Of a stretch of DNA of 64,000 nucleotides, positions 42,693 to 51,587 are shown piece by piece (the stretch's first letter is position 1; the number at the start of each line of letters is the position of its first letter). The DNA lies in the NCBI GenBank assembly GCA_942491345.1, contig CALOAN010000006.1, positions 1-64,000 on the forward strand. The letters are read 5' to 3'. Origin of the DNA: JAHEEL01 sp942491345. GTDB lineage: Bacteria; Actinomycetota; Acidimicrobiia; Spongiisociales; UBA5794. A program made the position numbers and the translations under genes. The notes below the pieces were generated by a model. It saw only the letters and a list, made by a program, of their open reading frames with translations, ran no database searches and was not told the DNA's origin.

Positions 42693-44124
42693 GCCGGACT
42701 TCGGACAGTAGCTCGCCGTCGGGAGCCACAAGGCTGACCACCAGGGGCATCATCCCGATCGCGTGCGTCGAGCAACTCAAACACGGGTCGTAGGCGCGAA
42801 TCCCGGCCTCGATGCGATTGAGGATGCCCTCCGGGATCGAAGGCCCGTCGATCCACTCTTTGGCGATCTGGAGAACCGTCTCGTTCATTGGAAGGTTGTT
42901 TTGTCCGGTTGCGATGATCATGTTGACGTCGGTCAGCACTCCATGATCGTCGACGTGATACTCATGGAAGAGTGTTCCACGCGGCGCCTCGGAGACGCCG
43001 ACCGCGTGGCGCTGGTTGACGGCGGCATAGGCCCGAACGTGAGGGCCGGTGACGGTATCGTCGGCGAGGTGTTCTGCCATGCGCTCTGTGGCTGCGAGGA
43101 TCTCGACGAGACGGGCGTAGTGGTAGAAGAACGAGGAATTGGCGACTCCGCCGGCCCGCTCGCGGTATTCGACCAGCGCCTCGTCGGCGGCCGGGACACC
43201 CATACGCTCGCAGACGTTCAAGCGGGCCAATGGCCCAACGCGGTACATCCCGTCGAGAGGATCGTCGTCCGGACCGACGTTGGGCTTGAAATAGGGGGAC
43301 TTGAGGTAGGAGTCGCGGCGCCCGGCCTCGCCGATGATCGAGCGATAGTCGGACGGTGCCACCCCGTCCGCGACGATCTCTCCTTCGGAATCAACGACCT
43401 TGAGATGGCCGTCGTAGTGCTCCCAGAGGCCTTCGTCGTTGGCAAGGCCGAGGTAGAGGCTCGGGAAGGATCCGAACGCCCGGACTTCTCGATCGAACGT
43501 GTCGAGCATGCCGGTGAACAACACCAGGGCGTCTTCGGCCGTTTTGCGCGCCTCGACCAGCCCCTCGATGAGACGCTCGCGCGTCTCTTCGGTCATCTGC
43601 TCTGCGATGCCTCCGGGGAGGATTCCCGGGGCGTGGACCTTCCGTCCTGCGATCGATTCGATGACACCTTGGCCGAAACTGCGCAACATGATTCCCCGTC
43701 GCGCGAGCTCCGGTTCCTCCGTCATGAGTCCGAAGACGTTGCGGGCGGCGGGATCCGAGTCCATTCCGAGGAGGAGGTCGGGTGCGCTCAGATGGAAGAA
43801 GCTGAGGGCGTGCGATTGGATGATCTGGCCGAGATTGACGACACGGCGCAGCTTCACGGCGGTGTCTGGGATCCTCACACCCATGATCGCGTCGCCGGCT
43901 TTGGCGGATGCAAGGAGGTGGCTCACCGGGCAGATGCCGCACGTCCGAGCCGTCAGGCTTGGCATCTCCCAAACCGGCCGACCCTTGCAGAACTCCTCGA
44001 AACCGCGGAACTCGGTCACGTGGAATCGGCAGTCGGAAACCAGGCCGGATTCGTCGAGCGCGATTGTGATCTTCGCGTGGCCCTCGATGCGTGTGACCGG
44101 ATCGATCACCACCATGTTCTTCAC
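42685..44124 (-). CDS. hoxH: NAD-linked [NiFe]-hydrogenase large subunit
   Basis: About 479-aa catalytic subunit. All four nickel-binding cysteines are present: N-terminal L1 motif LTARTCGICPVSH (C62, C65) and C-terminal L2 motif DPCLSCSTH (C448, C451). The 25-residue extension AIGMMPLVVSLV… awaits cleavage by the adjacent protease. The start VIDPVTRIEGHAKITI is typical. GTG 44124 has GAGGAGG upstream; ATG 44115 is an alternative. Together with hoxY it forms the hydrogenase half of a group-3d-like bidirectional enzyme that interconverts H2 and NADH in the cytoplasm. Confidence 0.94.
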   Translation of the reverse strand: MKNMVVIDPVTRIEGHAKITIALDESGLVSDCRFHVTEFRGFEEFCKGRPVWEMPSLTARTCGICPVSHLLASAKAGDAIMGVRIPDTAVKLRRVVNLGQIIQSHALSFFHLSAPDLLLGMDSDPAARNVFGLMTEEPELARRGIMLRSFGQGVIESIAGRKVHAPGILPGGIAEQMTEETRERLIEGLVEARKTAEDALVLFTGMLDTFDREVRAFGSFPSLYLGLANDEGLWEHYDGHLKVVDSEGEIVADGVAPSDYRSIIGEAGRRDSYLKSPYFKPNVGPDDDPLDGMYRVGPLARLNVCERMGVPAADEALVEYRERAGGVANSSFFYHYARLVEILAATERMAEHLADDTVTGPHVRAYAAVNQRHAVGVSEAPRGTLFHEYHVDDHGVLTDVNMIIATGQNNLPMNETVLQIAKEWIDGPSIPEGILNRIEAGIRAYDPCLSCSTHAIGMMPLVVSLVAPDGELLSEVRRG

Positions 44125-44137
44125 CGTGCGGTCCTCC

Positions 44138-44680
44138 TCACCCAAACCTGATGTCCTCACCGGTTATGCGGGACGGGTCTCCATCGAGGAGCGCCTCAAT
44201 CGCTCGCTGGATCCGGTCCGCCGGCGGGGGGCACCCGGGCAGAAATGCGTCGACCCTGATCACCTTGTGCAATGGGAGCACCTGGGGCAGGAGCGGCGGA
44301 ACGATCCCGGCTTCCACGGGCAGCATGCCATTCAGGTCGGGTGCCCTCACGTAGACCGCTTCCAAGATCCCGGCAGGGTCGCCGAGGGGGTTCCTCATCG
44401 CAGTGACGTTGCCGGTCACGGCGCAGTCGCCGAACGACACGACCACTTTCGAGTTGGCCCTGATGTCGTGTGCGAGTTCGACGTTGTCCTCGTTTGCGAC
44501 GGCGCCTTCGACGAGTGTGATGTCGACATCGGGCGGAAACACCTTGACGTCGGCGATGGGGCTGTAGACAACGTCGGCAACTGCAGCGAGGTCGAAGAGC
44601 CAGGCGTCCATATCGAGGAAGGACATGTGGCATCCCGAGCATCCGCCGAGCCAAGCTGTAGCGAGCCGAACCTTGCTCAT
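44138..44680 (-). CDS. hoxY: NAD-linked [NiFe]-hydrogenase small subunit
   Basis: 180-aa small subunit without Tat signal, as expected for a cytoplasmic group-3 enzyme. The proximal [4Fe-4S] ligands are visible: AWLGGCSGCHMSFLD, VVSFGDCAVTGNV and FLPGCPPPADR. ATG 44680 overlaps the hoxU stop (ATGA), which fixes the start. The short length, with no medial or distal cluster domain, is characteristic of HoxY. Confidence 0.94.
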   Translation of the reverse strand: MSKVRLATAWLGGCSGCHMSFLDMDAWLFDLAAVADVVYSPIADVKVFPPDVDITLVEGAVANEDNVELAHDIRANSKVVVSFGDCAVTGNVTAMRNPLGDPAGILEAVYVRAPDLNGMLPVEAGIVPPLLPQVLPLHKVIRVDAFLPGCPPPADRIQRAIEALLDGDPSRITGEDIRFG

Positions 44681-45420
44681 GCCACCGGCTCCGGGTTGAT
44701 CCACTCGCCGCGATTCCGAGCGACGGCCAGGCGGCTGATCATGGCGACCGAGTGCTCCATCTCGCCGACTGCGGAGCCCTGATAGGACAACGAACCGGTC
44801 GGGCACACGGCGACACACTTGCCGCACCACGTGCAGGCCAGGGAATCGCCCCACGGTGTTGCGAGGCCGCTGATGATCATTGCTTTCGCGCCGTGTGATG
44901 CAACATCCCAAACGTGGGCGCCCTCGATCTCGTCACAGACACGGACACACCTGGTGCAGAGGATGCATCGGTTGGGATCGAAGACGTACTTGGGGTGACT
45001 GGCGTCGACCGCCCGTGATGGCGAGCGATAGTCGTACCGCACGTGGTCCATACCGCAGGCCACCGCCATGTCTTGCAGTTCGCATTTCCCGTTCGATACA
45101 CAGACTGCGCAAACGTGATTGCCTTCGGCGAACAGCAGCTCGAGGATCGCCTTGCGGTGCGCTTTCAGCTTGGAGGTCATCGTGTAGACCTCCATCTCCG
45201 GGTTAACGGGCGTTGCACACGCAGGCCGCATCTTGCGGTCTTCTTCGATCTCGATCATGCAGAGTCGGCAGCCTCCCCATACGGAGAGACCTTCGACGAA
45301 ACACAGCGATGGAATGAAGACGTCGTTACGGCGGGCGGCCTGCAGTACCGTCTCGTCGGCAAACGCCTCCACTTCCTCACCATCGAACATGATCGTCACG
45401 GTGGGTCGCTGTTCACGCAT
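44677..45420 (-). CDS. hoxU: Hydrogenase diaphorase electron-transfer subunit
   Basis: 247-aa homologue of the N-terminal part of NuoG. From the N-terminus: a plant-type [2Fe-2S] domain (IPSLCFVEGLSVWGGCRLCM … RPACATPV), a His/Cys [4Fe-4S] motif (GNHVCAVCVSNGKCELQD) and two ferredoxin [4Fe-4S] motifs (CILCTRCVRVC and CTWCGKCVAVCPTG). It wires the HoxFE diaphorase to HoxYH. It overlaps hoxF by 8 nt and hoxY by 4 nt. Confidence 0.94.
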   Translation of the reverse strand: MREQRPTVTIMFDGEEVEAFADETVLQAARRNDVFIPSLCFVEGLSVWGGCRLCMIEIEEDRKMRPACATPVNPEMEVYTMTSKLKAHRKAILELLFAEGNHVCAVCVSNGKCELQDMAVACGMDHVRYDYRSPSRAVDASHPKYVFDPNRCILCTRCVRVCDEIEGAHVWDVASHGAKAMIISGLATPWGDSLACTWCGKCVAVCPTGSLSYQGSAVGEMEHSVAMISRLAVARNRGEWINPEPVA

Positions 45421-47044
45421 GCGCGACCTCCTCGGATTCGATCAACGCTTCGTACTCGGTTCGGAAGTAGTGAAGGGTGCTCAGCACCGGACTCGGAGCA
45501 GTCTGGCCGAGACCGCACAGGCTGGTGTCGCGGACGACATGGCAGAGGTGCTCGAGATCCCGTATGTCTTGTCGGCTGCCGGCCCCGGACGTGATCCGTT
45601 CGAGGAGGGTGTGCAACTGCACCGTCCCAGCGCGACACGGGGAGCATTTCCCACAGCTCTCGTCCATCGAGAACTGCATGAAGAACTTTGCAATCTCCGG
45701 CATGCTGACGTCCTCGTCCATCACGACGAGGCCACCCGAGCCCATGATCGACCCGAGGTTTCGCAGGCTGTCGTAGTCGACCTTCGTGTCGAGGAACTCG
45801 GCCGAGATACATCCGCCCGACGGTCCGCCGGTCTGAGCTGCTTTGAACGCCTTGCCGTTGGGGATCCCGCCGCCCATGTCCTCGACGATGTGGCGAAGGG
45901 TGACTCCCATCGGCACTTCGATCAGACCGGTGTTGACGAGGTCGCCGGCCAGGGCGAAGACCTTGGTTCCCGAGTTGTTCTCGGTGCCGATCGACGCAAA
46001 CCAGTCGGCCCCGCGCCGCATGATCGTGGGGATGTTGGCCAAGGTCTCGACGTTGTTGATCATCGTCGGCGCTCCCCAGAGGCCGCGCTCGGTGGGATAG
46101 GGCGGGCGAAGGCGTGGCGTGCCGCGTCGTCCTTCGATTGATGCCATCAGGGCCGTCTCTTCACCACAGACAAAGGCGCCGGCGCCGATGCGGATTTCGA
46201 CATTCAGCGAGAAGTCTGTGTCGAGGATGTTGCGGCCGAGCAGTCGTTTTCGCCGGGCAACGCGGATTGCTCGATCGAGGCGTTCGACCGCCCGTGGGTA
46301 TTCGGCCCGCACGTAGATGTAGGCCTGGGTGGCGCCGGTGGCATACGCCGCAATAGCGATGCCTTCGAGAAGTCGATGCGGGTCGTCCTCCATGACGGTG
46401 CGATCCATGTACGCGCCGGGGTCACCTTCGTCTCCGTTCGCAACGACGTATTTCGTTTCTCCCGCCGATGCGGCGAGGAGCGCCCATTTCGAGCCGACGG
46501 GATAGCCGGCGCCGCCGCGACCGCGCAGCCCGGACGCTCGGATCGTCTCCACGACCTCCTCCGGTGCCATGCGGGTGATCACGCGCTCCATGGCCTGATA
46601 GCCGCGATGGCCGACGTAGGACTCGATCCGGTTCGGGTCGATGACGCCACTGTTCTCGAGCACGACACGTTCCTGGCTGGTGAAGAACGGGATCGCGTGG
46701 TCGAGGACGTTGGTCTCGACCGGCTGGTGATCGCGAACGTGGTCGCGGATGATGTTGAGGCCAACTTCGGCATTCACCGCCTGGTACATCGTTTCTTCGA
46801 CACCGCGACGAAGCACCCGCACAAGCGGACCTTTGCTGCAGAGCCCCATACATCCGGTCGGGATGAGCCGAGCTTCGAGGGCGAGGTCCTCCCTCTCAAT
46901 CGACTGTTCCATCGCGTTGAACGCGGGTGCCGCACCGGCCGACAAGCAGGCGGTGCTCATACATGCCTTGACCCGCCAGGGGAATCGGTAGCGTTCGGCG
47001 AGCTCCCGTTCGGCAACTTCGTGAAGGTCGATGGGGGCGGGCAT
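45413..47044 (-). CDS. hoxF: Hydrogenase diaphorase large subunit (NADH/FMN-binding)
   Basis: 543-aa NuoF-type flavoprotein. An N-terminal thioredoxin-like [2Fe-2S] domain (CMSTACLSAG … PTGCMGLCSKGP) is fused to the FMN- and NADH-binding core (RASGLRGRGGAGYPVGSKW; NGDEGDPGAYMDRT; AGAFVCGEETALMASIEG). A C-terminal [4Fe-4S] helical domain follows (SMDESCGKCSPCRAGT … SLCGLGQTAPSP). ATG 47044 overlaps the hoxE stop by one base. It accepts or donates electrons from or to NAD(H). Confidence 0.94.
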   Translation of the reverse strand: MPAPIDLHEVAERELAERYRFPWRVKACMSTACLSAGAAPAFNAMEQSIEREDLALEARLIPTGCMGLCSKGPLVRVLRRGVEETMYQAVNAEVGLNIIRDHVRDHQPVETNVLDHAIPFFTSQERVVLENSGVIDPNRIESYVGHRGYQAMERVITRMAPEEVVETIRASGLRGRGGAGYPVGSKWALLAASAGETKYVVANGDEGDPGAYMDRTVMEDDPHRLLEGIAIAAYATGATQAYIYVRAEYPRAVERLDRAIRVARRKRLLGRNILDTDFSLNVEIRIGAGAFVCGEETALMASIEGRRGTPRLRPPYPTERGLWGAPTMINNVETLANIPTIMRRGADWFASIGTENNSGTKVFALAGDLVNTGLIEVPMGVTLRHIVEDMGGGIPNGKAFKAAQTGGPSGGCISAEFLDTKVDYDSLRNLGSIMGSGGLVVMDEDVSMPEIAKFFMQFSMDESCGKCSPCRAGTVQLHTLLERITSGAGSRQDIRDLEHLCHVVRDTSLCGLGQTAPSPVLSTLHYFRTEYEALIESEEVAHA

Positions 47045-47580
47045 CAGGCTTCACCTCCCGAGGCGATGGCAGTGCCGACGACCTCGAGGGCCGACTCCGA
47101 CGTTTGATATGCCAGGACATCGCCGTCCAGAACCATCACGGGGGCGAGCCCGCACGAACCGATGCACCGAGCGGTTCGGAGCGTGAGCGAGCCATCCTCA
47201 GCGGTAGTCCCGGCAATGACCGAGTGAGCCTCCGAGAGCGAGGCGACGATGTCGTCGGCTCCCTTGACGAAACACGCCGTGCCGGTGCAGACGGTGCAGG
47301 AGTGATCGCCCGGTGCGTCGAACGTAAAGAGGTGGTAGAACGTGGCTACGCCGTAAACCATGCTCGGCGGCAGGCGAAGCGCGGTCGCCAGGTAGAGGAG
47401 GATGCCATCGTCGAGGTAGCCGAAGACTTCCTGCGCAAGATGCAGCGTCTCGATCAGTTGATCCTGCCCGTACTGGACGCGCCTCAAGTGTTTGTCAATC
47501 AGATTGAACCGGTCATCTCCAGAGGGATGAGGTTCTTCCGCCGGGCGTGGGCGCGCAGTCGCAGTCGTACGTTCGGTCAT
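47044..47580 (-). CDS. hoxE: Hydrogenase diaphorase small subunit (NuoE-type)
   Basis: 178-aa thioredoxin-like [2Fe-2S] protein. Four cluster Cys occur in SCTVCTGTACFVKGADD and ARCIGSCGLAPV (spacing as in NuoE). The N-terminal helical part is …LIETLHLAQEVFGYLDDGILLYLATALRLPPSMVYGVATFYHLF…. ATG 47580 is preceded by GGAGACGGGGAA. It is the first gene of hoxEFUYH plus protease. The six genes are linked by overlaps of 1-8 nt except for a 13-nt gap before hoxH. Presence of HoxE distinguishes this from HoxFUYHI enzymes such as that of Cupriavidus. Confidence 0.92.
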   Translation of the reverse strand: MTERTTATARPRPAEEPHPSGDDRFNLIDKHLRRVQYGQDQLIETLHLAQEVFGYLDDGILLYLATALRLPPSMVYGVATFYHLFTFDAPGDHSCTVCTGTACFVKGADDIVASLSEAHSVIAGTTAEDGSLTLRTARCIGSCGLAPVMVLDGDVLAYQTSESALEVVGTAIASGGEA

Positions 47581-47659
47581 TGTTCCCCGTCTCCGTATCG
47601 CCATACCTTGTGCGCGCGACCCTGCGCGCACTAGGGGCCAATGGCAGGAAGATTGAGAT

Positions 47660-47701
47660 GAGACTCGAGACTCGAGACTTGAGACATGAGACTTGAGACA
47701 C
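47660..47701. repeat. Six tandem heptamers upstream of hoxE
   Basis: Consensus GAGACTY: GAGACTC, GAGACTC, GAGACTT, GAGACAT, GAGACTT, GAGACAC in perfect 7-bp register. They lie 80-121 bp upstream of the hoxE start codon. They could be a slippage tract or a regulator-binding array; they are too short for CRISPR. Confidence 0.65.
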
Positions 47702-47714
47702 CGGCCCGGCCTTC

Positions 47715-47806
47715 TGTCCCCCCACTGCGTGGTGGAGACACCACCCATGCGACCCCTCTCGCCCGAGCTGCGCTCGGGCGCGCTCCCCCGCTTCGTGGTG
47801 GAGGCG
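47715..47806. repeat. REP-like hairpin cluster after the GH94 gene
   Basis: Three hairpins. TGTCCCCCCACTGCGTGGTG plus GAGACA at 47715-47740 shares the core CCCCCACTGCGTGGTGGAG with the hairpin at 42209. GCCCGAG-CTGCG-CTCGGGC at 47761-47779 is a perfect 7-bp stem. A variant CTCCCCCGCTTCGTGGTGGAG sits at about 47782-47802. The middle one may terminate the GH94 transcript. The shared core suggests an interspersed palindromic element. Confidence 0.55.
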
Positions 47807-47835
47807 ATACGAGGCGGTGTGCCGTCCCTCCCCGG

Positions 47836-50262
47836 CTACGTCACAACGTCAATCGTCACAACCGAGCCTTGGGGCGAGTACGGGACGAGGGTTCCTTCGT
47901 GGCTCGCGCCGTTGACGGTGAGCCTGGGGGAGCCACCACCTGAGCTGTTGGTGATGTTCACGCGGTACTCGGCGCCGCGGCAGTGGCGAACGAAATGCAG
48001 GTCACTCAACTCCTGCGGGAGGCACGGCTCCACTCGGAGCCCGCCGAGTTCAGGCCGAACACCGATGATGTGCTGCGTGATCGCGACCCAGTTCCAGGCC
48101 GCAGTCCCCGTCAGCCACGAGTTCTTGGCCTCGCCGTAGCGGGGCGCATCCCGGCCGGCGATCATCTGTGCGTAGACGTATGGCTCGGTCCGGTGCAGCC
48201 CGGCGATCTCCTCCCGGAATGCCGGGGCGATCTTCTTCCAGTACTCGTACGCCTCCTCGGCGCGTCCAAGCCGAGTGGCGGCGATCATCACCCATGGGTT
48301 GGTGTGGCAGAACACACTGCCGTTCTCCTTGTAGCCGGGTGGATAGGTGGTGATCTCACCGAGCTCGGGGTGGAACGTGGTGAAGGCGGGCTGGTGGAGC
48401 AGGATGCCGTGGTCCGAGTTGAGCCTCGCGTTGACCGAGTCGAGTGCACGGTCGGCGTGTGTCGTCTCTTCGCCGATGCCGGCCATCACGCACATGCCCT
48501 GGGACTCGATGAAGATCTGTCCTTCCGTGTTCTTGCTCGATCCAACCGGGTTCCCGAAGTGGTCATAGGCCCTGAGGAACCAGTCGCCGTCCCAGCCATG
48601 GTTCATGACCGTGTCGGCCATCGCTGCAGTGTGGCCGCGTTCTGTTGCCGCGACATCGGAGAGGCCGTGTGCCGCAGCAAGATCCGCGTATTGCTCGCCT
48701 GCATGGACGAACAAGCCGGCGATGAACACCGATTCCGCCGTGCGGCCGTCCTGGGTCTCCATCGTCTGGAAGGACTCTCCCGGTTCTGTCGAGAACGCGT
48801 TCAGGTTGAGGCAGTCGTTCCAGTCTGCTCGTCCGATCAGCGGCAGACCATGAGGTCCCAGATGGTCGAGCACGTGATGGAAGGAGCGGGTGAGGTGCTC
48901 GAACAGGGATGCGCTGTCGTCGGGATCGTTGTCGAACGGGACAGGCTCGTCGAGGATTGAGAGGTCCCCGGTCTCTCTGATGTACGCCGCCGTGCCCTCG
49001 ATGAGCCAAAGGGGGTCATCGTTGAATCCAGTCCCAACGGAGTTGTTGCCGCGTTTCGTGAGTGGCTGGTATTGGTGGTAGGCGCTGCCGTCCGGCAACT
49101 GGGTGGCGGCGACGTCGAGAATGCGTTCCCGCGCCCGCTCCGGGATCAGGTGGACGAACCCCAGGAGATCCTGGGCGGAGTCGCGGAAGCCCATCCCGCG
49201 CCCGAGGCCGGACTCGAAATAGGACGCGCTGCGCGACATGTTGAAGGTGACCATGCACTGGTAGGGGTTCCAGATATTGATCATGCGGTCGACGCGGGGA
49301 TCGCCGGTCGACACGGAGACCGTCTCCAGGAGGCCGCTCCAGTACATCCGCAGGTCGGCGAGTGCGGCATCGACGGCATCGGAGGTCGAGAACTGTTGGA
49401 GAAGGGCGCGCGCCTTCTTCTTGTTGGCGACGCCGGGTGACGCCCACTTTTCATCGGCTTCGTTCTCGACGTAGCCCAGGACGAAAACCAGGTCCCTTTG
49501 CTCCCCGGACTCCAACTCGATGTTGATCTGATGGGAGCCGATCGGCGCCCAGCCGCTCGCCATCGAGTCCCGGCACTGCCCCTCGAGCACCACCTCGGGG
49601 GAGGACCAGTTGTTGCGGAGGCCGAAGAACGTCTCCCGGTCCGTGTCAAAGCCTTGGATCGGGGTGTTGACGCCGTAGACGGCGTAGTGGTCGCGGCGCT
49701 CTCGATACTCGGTGGTGTGATAGATCGCGCTGCCATCGACCTCGACCTCACCGAGTGAGAGGTTCCGCTGGAAGTTGGTGGCATCATCGGCTGCGTTCCA
49801 CAGGCAGAACTCGGCGAGCGAGAACAGTTGGAAGGATCGGCGTTCATCGGTTGTGTTGGTGAGGCGAACCCGATGGACTTCAGCCGTGGCGCCGAGCGGG
49901 ACGAGGAACAGGACCTCGCAGGTGATTCCGTTGCGTTCTCCCGCGATCGAGGTGTAGGAGAGGCCATGGCGCGCCTCAAAGCGGTCGAGGTCGGCTTTGG
50001 CCGGTGCCCATGTTGGGGACCACACGTCACCGCCGTCGTTGAGGTAGTAGCAGCGGCCGCCGGCGTCGGTTGGGACGTTGTTGTAGCGCCACCGGGTGAG
50101 GCGGCGCATTAGGGCATCACGGTAGAACGTGTAGCCGCCCCCCGTGTGGGAGATCAGTCCAAAGAACTCCTCCGTTCCGAGGTAGTTGATCCACGGGTAG
50201 GGCGTGTGCGGTGTTGTGATGACGTACTCACGAGCTTCGTCATCGAAATAGCCAAATGACAT
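47836..50262 (-). CDS. GH94 glycoside phosphorylase (cellobiose-phosphorylase-like)
   Basis: 808-aa enzyme of the usual length for cellobiose/cellodextrin phosphorylases, which split beta-glucosides with inorganic phosphate to glucose-1-phosphate. An N-terminal beta-sandwich (GYFDDEAREYVITTPHTPYPWINYLG) precedes an (alpha/alpha)6 barrel with the catalytic-acid region GLPLIGRADWNDCLNLNAF (Asp), ESGLGRGMGFRDSAQDLLG and GVRPELGGLRVEPCLP. It appears cytoplasmic with no signal. It is divergent from a Gfo/Idh/MocA oxidoreductase, so both may serve disaccharide use. Cellobiose versus chitobiose or laminaribiose specificity cannot be decided by eye. Confidence 0.9.
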   Translation of the reverse strand: MSFGYFDDEAREYVITTPHTPYPWINYLGTEEFFGLISHTGGGYTFYRDALMRRLTRWRYNNVPTDAGGRCYYLNDGGDVWSPTWAPAKADLDRFEARHGLSYTSIAGERNGITCEVLFLVPLGATAEVHRVRLTNTTDERRSFQLFSLAEFCLWNAADDATNFQRNLSLGEVEVDGSAIYHTTEYRERRDHYAVYGVNTPIQGFDTDRETFFGLRNNWSSPEVVLEGQCRDSMASGWAPIGSHQINIELESGEQRDLVFVLGYVENEADEKWASPGVANKKKARALLQQFSTSDAVDAALADLRMYWSGLLETVSVSTGDPRVDRMINIWNPYQCMVTFNMSRSASYFESGLGRGMGFRDSAQDLLGFVHLIPERARERILDVAATQLPDGSAYHQYQPLTKRGNNSVGTGFNDDPLWLIEGTAAYIRETGDLSILDEPVPFDNDPDDSASLFEHLTRSFHHVLDHLGPHGLPLIGRADWNDCLNLNAFSTEPGESFQTMETQDGRTAESVFIAGLFVHAGEQYADLAAAHGLSDVAATERGHTAAMADTVMNHGWDGDWFLRAYDHFGNPVGSSKNTEGQIFIESQGMCVMAGIGEETTHADRALDSVNARLNSDHGILLHQPAFTTFHPELGEITTYPPGYKENGSVFCHTNPWVMIAATRLGRAEEAYEYWKKIAPAFREEIAGLHRTEPYVYAQMIAGRDAPRYGEAKNSWLTGTAAWNWVAITQHIIGVRPELGGLRVEPCLPQELSDLHFVRHCRGAEYRVNITNSSGGGSPRLTVNGASHEGTLVPYSPQGSVVTIDVVT

Positions 50263-50381
50263 GGTGCTGGTGGGCCCCCTGAGCGAGCGGCTGCAAGCGT
50301 ATCAGAGTGGGAATGCCCGACTTCGGCTCCCGGTCCTCGCGTACAGTGACTTGCATACGCATCGACGAAAGTGAGCAGAAC

Positions 50382-51572
50382 GTGGGCAAGAACCCGGTCA
50401 TCGAAGCACTTGGCAGGCGTCTCCGCCTTGGCGTTATCGGGGGAGGGCCGGGGAGCTTCATCGGTGCGATGCATCGAACCGCCGCTCGCATCGACGATCG
50501 CTACGAGTTGGTTGCCGGTGTCCTCTCGTCGGATCCCGAACGGTCGCGTCTGGCGGCGACCGCAATCGGAATCGAACCGGATCGCGCCTATGGGAATGCG
50601 TACACACTCATCGCAGCGGAGGCCGACCGCGAGGACGGTGCCGACGTCATCGCGATCATGACGCCCAACGACACCCACCACGCCTACTCCATCGCGGCGC
50701 TGGATTCAGGGTTCGACGTGATCTGCGACAAACCCATCACCAACACCATCGAAGAGGCCATGGATGTGCTGGCGAAGGTCGAAGAGACCGGGCTCGTGTT
50801 CTGCCTCACGCACAACTACACGGGGTACCCCATGGTGCGACAAGCGCGTGCGATGGTCGAGGCGGGAGAACTTGGTGAGATCCGCCTCGTGCAGGTCGAG
50901 TACGTCCAGGGCGGCAAGGCCGACGAGAACGACCCCGATCCGGGTGACGGGCTTCCGTGGCGCTACGACCCGGTGCGCGGTGGCCCGTCGCTCGTGATGG
51001 GCGACATCGGCACACACGCCCACAACCTGGCTCGGTTCATCACCGGCCTCGAGGTCACCGAGGTTGCTGCTGAAGTCGGCCACATCGTCCCGAGCCGACT
51101 GGTTGACGACTATGCCGGGGCGCTTCTGCGGTTCAGCAACGGAGCCCGGGGCAGCTTCTGGGTCACCCAGACGGCGGCCGGCATCGAGAATGCCCTCCGG
51201 ATTCGAGTGTCCGGCACCCTGGGAAGCTTGGAGTGGCTGCAGGAACGGCCGACCCGCCTGCGGTTCAACCCACTCAGCGGACCAGCGGAGGTGCGAACGC
51301 CGAACGGACCGGGCACGCTGCCGATCTCAGCGAGAGCCACACGTATCGTTGCGGGCCACCCCGAAGGGTTCCATGAAGGCTTCGCCAACGTGTATGCCGA
51401 CGCTGCGGAGGCAATCGCTGCTCGCCGAGCCGGCATACCGGTCGATCCGCTGGCGCTCCACTTCCCGGATGCGCGGGACGGAGCCATCGGGGTCGCGTTC
51501 GTCGATGCCGCCGTCGCGTCGAGCGCGGCCGATGGTGCCTGGACGAACGCGCTCGGCCCGTTCAGCGACTAG
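50382..51572 (+). CDS. Gfo/Idh/MocA-family oxidoreductase
   Basis: 396-aa NAD(P)-dependent sugar or inositol dehydrogenase-type protein. Rossmann motif LRLGVIGGGPGSFIGAMHR, then ADVIAIMTPNDTHHAYSIAAL and the catalytic-Lys motif CDKPITNTIEEA (the EKP equivalent). The C-terminal alpha/beta domain has VMGDIGTHAHNLARFITGL with the conserved Asp-His pair. GTG 50382 is the likely start. It is divergent from the GH94 phosphorylase with 119 bp between, suggesting joint regulation. The substrate is unknown. Confidence 0.87.
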   Translation: MGKNPVIEALGRRLRLGVIGGGPGSFIGAMHRTAARIDDRYELVAGVLSSDPERSRLAATAIGIEPDRAYGNAYTLIAAEADREDGADVIAIMTPNDTHHAYSIAALDSGFDVICDKPITNTIEEAMDVLAKVEETGLVFCLTHNYTGYPMVRQARAMVEAGELGEIRLVQVEYVQGGKADENDPDPGDGLPWRYDPVRGGPSLVMGDIGTHAHNLARFITGLEVTEVAAEVGHIVPSRLVDDYAGALLRFSNGARGSFWVTQTAAGIENALRIRVSGTLGSLEWLQERPTRLRFNPLSGPAEVRTPNGPGTLPISARATRIVAGHPEGFHEGFANVYADAAEAIAARRAGIPVDPLALHFPDARDGAIGVAFVDAAVASSAADGAWTNALGPFSD

Positions 51573-51587
51573 CCACCTTCTGGACGT

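Noticed and set aside
42763..44151. 462-codon plus-strand frame over hoxH
   Set aside because: Antisense shadow of a gene with all nickel-ligand motifs in place.
47660..47701. CRISPR array
   Set aside because: Seven-base units directly abut with no unique spacers, and no cas genes are in the window.
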